DNA of 64,000 nucleotides from Saturnia japonica (taxonomy: Eukaryota > Arthropoda > Insecta > Lepidoptera > Saturniidae), in the NCBI GenBank assembly GCA_033032175.1, contig CM065311.1:8177190-8241189 (forward strand). Direction: 5' to 3'. The notes beneath the pieces were generated by a model. The model did not search any database. It worked only from the letters and a program-made list of their open reading frames with translations, and had not been told where the DNA came from. Positions 27,201 to 36,200 of the stretch are shown in pieces; the first letter of the stretch is position 1, and the number at the start of each line of letters is the position of its first letter. The position numbers and the translations under genes were made by a program.

Positions 27201-30200
27201 GAACTAGAGAAAGCCGTCGCGTCGCGTCGATCAGGCACCCGCGTCGCCCCACTTCCAGTAATATTAAAGACAAATGTGCTTATTGTGGGTGTTCCTTAGA
27301 AGATAGACATATGCTCTCGCGAATTTTTTATATGTCTATTTATGACCTACAACTATGTACTACATTAGTTTATCTTATTTAATTTTATCTTATGGTTTAC
27401 TCTGCGTAAGCAATTTAAGCGCTCCGAAATCATCGTTTTTCCGAAGTGATGTTTTATTTGCGCGGAACCCTAATTATTTTTCAAAAGTTACTCCTTATAA
27501 CATCAGCTATCTGTCGGTGAAAGTCCCGTGAAAATCGTTTCGACCGTTTCGAAGATTACCCGGAACAAACAGACAGACAGACAAAAATTTTAAAAATTGG
27601 TTTACCCTATATACCTTCATATGTATTAGTAAAAAGCTGTTATTTTGACATTACAAACATACACTTAAATTTTATTAACTGTATAAATTGCATTAGTCTG
27701 AAAACAACGTCGAACGCCTATCGAGGGTCCATCGAAAATCACCGTCGACATATCAATCCGTAATACCGAGATGAAAGTCCTTATTTAGCACATATACTAG
27801 GAGACTCCGAATCGATATGCACGGAAGTAAAATTATTATGTGTATATTTCTATCGATATATGCGGGTAAAAGTGACTCCGTTGTCTGTATTTCCTCGTTT
27901 CTTACTGGATATAATGTACTCATGAGTTTTTTTTTATCGTTATAGGTTTAGCTTTATGGCCACATTCTCACGTGATGTTAAGTGATGATGTGACCTAAGA
28001 TGAAAGCACGCTAAGCCCAGAAGAAGACCGGCTCTCAAGTGCAGTTGCCGGAACGTACTATTGATCTTTGGCCACAAAAAGCTAGGGCTTTTCATGGTGG
28101 TTGGCCACCATGTTATGGTTCCATCACGATGTTTTCATTTACTAAAAGCACAGGCTCATTGCAGGGTTTGGAACTTACCTTACGTCGATCGAGGTTAGCA
28201 ATTGAGCCATTATTGCTTGAAACTGACTTGATTTAACCCATGCTGATGTCAAACTATAATTAATTTATCCGAAATTTATTTGCTACTTCCGCTTGAAACA
28301 GATTAACAGGTGTTTCGTCTTTCAGCAAAAAAAACGTTTGTTTTTAATTATTGTTAATATGAATCTGAAAATGTTAAATCTCAAAAGAAGCTAAATCAAA
28401 AAGTGAAATGTTAGTAACTGAAACAATAAAAGAAATGCGGTCGAGCCCGTAGACCCGATCGTTATTAATCTTTTAGGAATAAATTTTCAAACAAATAATA
28501 ATAATAGAAACTCAAACTATAAACGTGACCCCATTTTTTAATGAAAGTTTAATTAAAGATATTAATGTAACATACAGAATGGAATAACTTTCGGAGTCAG
28601 CAGAGTATTCACTTTGCATTTCGTATTTTTGCCGGACATGACAAGTAGCCCAATTTTCAGGTTAGGTACTTGTCATTTTGTTATAATTATGATTCATAAA
28701 CATACGTGTTTTCTTAGAGTATTATCATGCGTTGTTGAGTGCGTGGTAAGTCTATACAATAAGTTTAAGAATCCAAAGACACGGGTGAGGATTTGAATTC
28801 ATTTTACCTGCATGCAAGCAACGCTTACTTACCATGCTGAGCAATCACACCTCTATGTCTGTCCTTTAATAAGCTAATGGTTTTTTAAATCCATTATAAT
28901 GTATTTCTCTTTTCTCGCAGAATAATTTTATTATTATTATGTTTTACATAAAATTCAGTTAGATATGAATATAGAGGAATAAATAGGCACTAAGTTTATG
29001 ATGATTCTAATTTTGATTATGTCCGTTTAAGAGTAGATTACACAGCGAACAATTTGATAATCAGCAGTGATCGATCTATCGGCAAGTGGACCAGCGGATC
29101 CCATGGTTGATAACTTATTCGAACGTCACGACAGCTCACTGTTCGGAACCCAGTCGTTTTTTACTCTCTATTGACACAAAACGCCGGTAGGTTTGAGCTG
29201 GCCAGATCACGCAGTCGCAGCGGTAGTCAGCACCATTGTTCGCAGATAGTTCTCACGATAGTTTTTATTATCAAAGCACCCGGAGTTATTTGGATTCAAT
29301 CTTTGTATGACTTACAATTTTAATCATTACTCATACTATGGATTTGATAAGTTTATATCATGTCACGTTTTATTTTTATTATTTATTCTGAGGTCGATAA
29401 TCTCTAAAAACATTATTTAATCATTAATGTTGTTGGGGCAAAAATGAGATTTTTCGGTTATAATAGCATCTCACTTTGTAATTTAAAATTCGTAAAATAC
29501 GAGTACATACACTAAATACCTAACCAACATGAAGGAGAAGATTAAAGAAGATAAGTTATGATAAAAGTAGTATATTGACATTCACTATGCTTTCTTAGGG
29601 CCTAAATTGCATAACATATTCTTGATTTTGATTTTGAACTTACTTTTTTCCTCTTAAGACAATTAGAAAACATTTTTCGTAAATGTAATTAAAATTTCCA
29701 AACAATTGCATTCAATTCAATTACCTACTCGCTGAACGGGTAAGAAAGAAAAGTATTGTTGCTCTTAGATATTGTATAAACAATAAAAGACTAGTTGGAT
29801 TATAGGGATTCAAGAAATAACAAAAAAAGATCAATTCCTATTATAATTTAGCCGGCAAGGGAGCAAGGACTGACGTTTAGATCACTCGGTGGTCGACGTT
29901 GGTTTTAGATTGGAGTGCTTACCAGCAGTCAGGTGCAGTTACATCATTTAAATAACCAGCAATATAGATATTTACAGATTATTGTTAAAAGTTAACCTCG
30001 ATGATCTAGACAGTCTCATAAAACATTGTAGGATAATGTTTTCGCAGACGCACTCAGACCAGATGCCGTTCCGCTGCGAGTTCTGTGCGCGGCTGTTCAA
30101 GCACAAGAGATCCCGCGACAGACATGTTAAACTGCACACCGGTGACCGCAAGTATCGATGTGCTCATTGCGAATCAGCTTTTTCAAGGAGGTGAGATTCA

Positions 30201-33200
30201 GCGGGTTTCAATTAGTTCAGTAAGTTACTTATCATTTTAAATAACTTTGTAAAGGATAAGATGACCACAAGGTAATGTTTAATAATAATTGTCAGATGAG
30301 GACAGAAATACTTCTATTTATTTTCACTCTCCTTATTTATTTATAAAAAAAGCATTGCTACAGAGAATAAACCGAACTTATATTATGAAAATGTAAATAT
30401 AAATGTATCATAATAGAATTTGCATTCCAATTAAAGCTACACACAATTTATAAATTTCTATCAATCGATAACACTACATTAAATTAGAATTTACTTGCGT
30501 TCTCATTGCTTGCTGTAAACATCCATAAAATCCGTGAACATTTATCCTGTGTATGGCAAAAACAAAATATTTGGAAACTTCCTTCTTAGTATATTTAAAT
30601 GCCGCTTTTACAGCACCACTGTAATTGTACATAATGGTGTATGATATGATATAGAACGTAATACTACTTTAATAAATTACAATTATTATGAAAATCATAA
30701 AACAGTATCCTATACCTACAGTACTTAGCTACATAAGTATGCATAATATATTACGTACAATTGTACATACTTGTGTCCTTAATCCAAAGCTATTGAGGTC
30801 TTAAAAGTGAGTACAGAGTTAAGCGGATGCTGGAGAGGTGCATTCACTACAATGGCTAAAGTAAAAGATTGATCACTATAAGTCACGGGCACAAAATGAG
30901 CTTGGCCGCGACGCGTCACCTTTTTCATCAGCTCACCGCTGCCACGTGACTAATTCCACGCAATTTGTCGACCCAACAAACCGCCGAGTGAAAAGAGTTG
31001 ATGTACTGACAAATGGTTTCGAGAGTCATACAAAAATAAAATAATGGTCCGTACCTAAACCGGCACGGCGAGCGTGTCCATTAGTGAAGGTGTTTGGGCG
31101 AACGCCTCTATTCTGTAGTTCGCGTGAAAAGCCTCTTTGTTAGTTCTGTTTGGTCCGTGCTTTATGCGGGTACTTACGCTTCCTATGACAAATTGTCGTC
31201 TCTGAGCCCAATGACAATTTATCTTAATTTTAGTCTGATGTTTTCGAGACATTCTTTAGTGGGCGTAAAAACGAAAGTAACATAATACTTCACTGAGACT
31301 TAGCTTTAACCAAGTATTTTAAGTTGAGACGTTTATGCACTACATCATAATGCTTATCCATTTGCAATAAATCAAATAATATATTTTTTATTAAATATCA
31401 ATACATAGTGTAAAGTGAAGTCGCTAACTTTTTCTAAACCACGCAACGGATATGTAATTTATACGGTTTTCACTATAATTTAGAGATATTTTTACGGAAG
31501 GTTTGTAATTTGTATAAACAATACATTCCAATTTTGTTTTGTTTTAGTAGAGAAAATTCAATATTTTGTAATCAAATCGTCAATAAATGATTTTCGGGAA
31601 CTTACATGGCTTACGTTGGCTAAACCTTTTAAGATACATAACAAAATAAAGTTTTCAAGAACTAGTTCTTTAGAAAGCCTAGAGGAACGTCCGCAATGGC
31701 TAAGGTTGACTCAATTAGTAACCATTTTTATCTTCAACATGATAATTAAAAATATTAGGTTATTTGCGAAGCTACTTTCTCCAATAATCCGTAGTATTAA
31801 TTCTCTTCCAGATAAATATGTTAATTAACTTGGACATTTAATTTAGATTAAAATTGTCCTGTGCAATACTGTCCTGATATAATTATCATACAAATAAATA
31901 CAGTAGAAGATATGTCTGATTCAAAATTACGCGCAACCAAAGAAACCACTTGCAGCGAAACAGTTGGCCGGTAAAGGGAATCTATACAGAATTGCGCGTC
32001 GCGAGCTAAATGCACTTGTCGAAATTATGAAGCTATGAACTATCAATACTAAAATGATAAACTCTAAATCATAGCCATAATTTTTAAGCATAATATGCAC
32101 CACTTCTGAAATTGCACCCGTGTGAAGCCGGCGCGAGTCGCTAGTTTTATATAAATCCTATAAAGAACTTATTAATAGATTAGTCGAACACTTTTATGGT
32201 GTATTGAAATTAAAACCAAGATAGGTTTTAATTTAAATATCTATATTTAGATCTCTAACTCTAACTCTCTAGAGTTAAGTGTTACGAGTCTCGGGTAGAG
32301 CTCTCAGAATTTATTTTCCGCATACTAATGAAACAGTTTTTTATTGTAATAATACCTTACCTACACAGTATCCTGTATATCGATTAAGGAGTTTGATGAA
32401 AAACAATGCAGTATGCCATTTTGGATTACAGTCCGCGTTTTCACCAATGTTAGTTATGGCAACGAACTTAAAAGTGGAATAGTACCTACAATACAAAAGA
32501 ATTTAGCAATTAAAAGTTTGCTAATATTTAAAACTGGAGACTAAATTGCAAATATTTTTATCACATTATGTTATTAAAAATTTTTTGCTTATTGTTATTA
32601 TTCCAGTGACCACTTGAAGATACATATGAAAACACACGACAATCAAAAGCCGTTTCAGTGCACGGTGTGCAATCGTGGCTACAATACTGCTGCCGCTCTC
32701 ACCTCTCACATGCAAGGCCACAAGCGCGACCGAGAGGGACGTGAAACCGAACGTCGACGACCTTTGCGCTGTTTGCGGTGTGGTGATGCCTTCCGACGTC
32801 CTGATCTATTGCAGGTGTGTGGTATAAACTTTTTTTGTATATGGGTTATATAAAAATATAAGAGGTAGGGCACAGAGAAATTTCTTTGGAGATTTCTCTC
32901 TACTTAGGGCAGGCCGACTGTTGGAAAACCTTCACCCTATTATTATCCTGATCTTATTATCGCAGCCAAATAACCTTGTGTTTTGTTCCTGCTGTAAGTA
33001 GAGTTTCTGAGCTCCTTAAGGTTCAAAGTCGGCAACGCGCTAATTATATCTACGGTATTACTAGAGTCCATGGGTAACAGTAGCTGCTTACCCAGGCTAG
33101 CCGTTTGCTTGTACTTCAGTTGTAAAAAAAATGTGAGCACAAATAAGAATAATACACGATACCTAGATGCGGAATAAAAAGCAGAGGTCGATAAATCTTT

Positions 33201-36200
33201 GCCAATTAATTGTCATAAAAAAATAAAAACCTGGTACTACCATTAAAATTGAAGGGTTTGTTGAATATTCGAAAAATAGCATATTTTTAAAGAAACGGGG
33301 TTTCGTATTTATAGCAGCTACTGATTTATTGTAATCGGTTATATTCATATATTTAATTTACTTACATATATGGCTATAACAGATTTATGATCATACTACA
33401 TGTTAAAGTAAAAAATATTTGTTTTACATTTAGGCACATATGGCGAGTGTGCATGGTGTTGACGCAGCAGCGCTCACTCCACCGAGACGAGTGGCGTCAC
33501 AACCGCCTCCTACCCTTCTAGCCTGCATCTACTGTACTCGTGACACATTTACTAGCATGGACCAATTACAACTTCACGTGCGGACCGCACATTCGGCTCT
33601 TTTAAACGGTGAATCGCCCATGCAAATAGTAGAACAACCGGCTCCGACTGATCTAAGTAGACGAGGTTCGGAAGATGTAACTACAGCTAAACGACCACGA
33701 TCAGGATCTGGAACGCCTCAGACTACATTGTCACCTAGCACACTACTGTGTAATCAGTGCGATGCAGCATTGCCTGATTTCGAAGCTTTTCGAGCTCATG
33801 TTAAGGCGCATTTAGAAGAAGGTAATGAGCTTGGTAGGTCGAGTCCAGCCCCGTGCGTGAACTGTGGCTCTACATTTGCCGATGCCGCTGCTTCTGAACG
33901 CTATCTTACAGCTCATTATTTAGCTGTATCTTGTGAATACACGTGTCATAGTTGTGCGCGGAGTTTCCCTTCTCCGGATGACTTGCAAAAACACCTTTTG
34001 GATCTGCATGCACATCATCTCTACCGGTGCTCTCTGTGCAAAGAAATATTCGATTCAAAAGTCGCAATACAGGTAAGAAATTAAGTTTTGATCAATTTAT
34101 GTATTACATGGTTTAGTTAACAAATTCTAGGACTTTAAAGGTTTTTAAAACTTAGTTGGTAAATCGATGAATATGGCTACGTTTTTTGTTGATTTTCATA
34201 AAGATACTATTGTTTGGTTACAAAAATCTGCTTGGTATACTGACAAGGGTGTACGTCTTTTCAAACATTGGCATCATAAATATTACTACTAAGTATATTG
34301 TGGAACCTATTAAATCAAATAAAACCTAATCATTATGAGGACGTCTAATATTACCTATCTACAAACATTTTGCATATTGTCAGTTCATGAAATGAAAAAC
34401 ATATTTTAGGTACATTTTGCAGTAGCTCATAGCGGCGAGAATAAAATATGGATGTGCCGGTCATGCGGCGGAAGTGCTGGAGCGCTACGGTCGGAGGCAG
34501 AGGGTGCGGCTCATGTGCGTTCTCGTCATGCAGCCGGGGTTGCGCGTTGTACTTGCGGAGCGCTGATGACGGGTCCACGACACGCTCGCCCTGCCCGGCC
34601 TTATCGATGTCCTGTACCGACTTGTACGGATACATTTGCCGTGCAATATCTATTAGAGAGACATATGCAGGCACATCACACATTGCCACGTCAGGTAGGC
34701 ATAATAAACAAGTATTACAACTGTATTTTGTATCCAATGTGATCTGTAATGTTAATGATACATCAATCAGCGTTCTTCGATTAATAAATCATACTATTTT
34801 TTGTTATGTGATATATAAATCCTATAATAAGACAAAAAAAATAGATGTATGAATTCATATAATTTGCATGCCAGTCTACATTAATCCTCCATAGCGTAAA
34901 AAAACTCTTCTTATGTACCTATATCATAAAAATTTTCCTTAAATGTTATCATGTATTATTAACTTCATCACTGGCCATTTCGTCTCCTCCTTTCGCGGCT
35001 GTGTAAATGAATTCGAGAGTGGGAGAGATTTAATTATTAACTTGCAACTGTTATCTACTAAAAGTAAAAAAAAACACATTAATCTACAGGTGTTAAATGG
35101 CGAGGTCAATAGAGTAAAGAGGGGAGAAAATAATAACAGCGGTGAAGGAATGGAAGGCACCTGCTCTCCTTCTAACACGTTGCCGGAAAATGCATCTAAT
35201 ATTGGAGCGGGAACGAGTGAGGAGAGGCGGCGGAAGAACGGCGCAGTAGCGCTACAGTGTGCATATTGTGGTGAACGAACACGCAGCCGAGCAGAGCTGG
35301 AAGCGCATACACGAGCACATTCCGGCGCGGCCGCAGCGCGACACAAGTGTCTCATTTGTGATGAGGTGCTACCCTCCGCGGCTGTTCTTGCTGAACACAA
35401 ACTCACACATTGTAAGGTGAGTAGGTAATTTTGTAGTTTATTGGAAGAAAAACTAATCAAACCTCTCTTCGGCTTAAATATCTTTTACAGCTTTAATTCC
35501 ATTTTTAGTAACCATTGATTAAAATTTTAAATCCATATAAATTTATTATTTGCAGGTTGTGGCAGGAGACACGTGCTCACGCTGCCGTGCTCACCTTGCT
35601 TCTGAAGAGACGTTCTTAAACCACATGGCGAGACATCATCCAGCGTTACCCGCGCCTTGCGTGGTTTGCAGACAGACATTAGCTTCAGAGGCAGAAGCAA
35701 GACTCCATGCGCGTTTCCATCTTCGTCCGAATGAGGACGAACAGAGGTGTGCAATATGTCTGCGAGCGCTTCCAGAAAATGAAGCTGGTGAAGGAGCTCG
35801 TGCTTGTTCCGCTTGCTATGCTCGCCATGCTGCCCCTCGACCTCCACCTGCGACAGACCACGACTGCAAACTATGCAGACGGGTTTTGGGCTCGCCGACT
35901 AGATTGCAAGCGCATTTAATCGAGCATACCTTTGCAGGAATAGGTGCATTTACGTGTTACTTATGCTCGGCAGTATTCACAAGTGCAGCTGGCTTACAGC
36001 GACATCTACCAGAACATGCGACCGCGCCAAGACCTTATGACTGTGGCCGATGCGGCCATAAATTTTTCTTTAGAGCGGAACTGGATAACCACGCTTTTGT
36101 TCATTTAGAAGAAGCCGAAATAGCACAGAGAGCGTTTTATGAAGCCTACGCAAGAGGGGCGGCTTCTGCGTGGGCTGCGCTCGCGCCCACTGATCCGTCA

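Larger units (their letters stand above)
15627..30047 (+). other. Oaz intron 2 (14.4 kb)
   Basis: A repeat-rich intron; the repeats at 15678, 19095, 21471, 21984, 22921, 23665, 24345, 25251, 26393, 27186 and 27944 are listed separately. Unassigned parts include 17460-18200, 19700-20990, 23250-23660, 24580-25250 and 28230-30040. They are AT-rich and non-coding, apart from GC-richer islands near 18210-18340, 18460-18560, 20330-20460, 22600-22760 and 29030-29240. An unidentified moderately GC-rich block at 20990-21380 has a 100-codon minus-strand frame without a known domain. Confidence 0.6.

Noticed and set aside
29982..30047. In-frame upstream extension of Oaz exon 3
   Set aside because: It would read intron sequence; the TTTTCGCAG acceptor at 30047 gives the exact finger 1 junction HEQ|TH.
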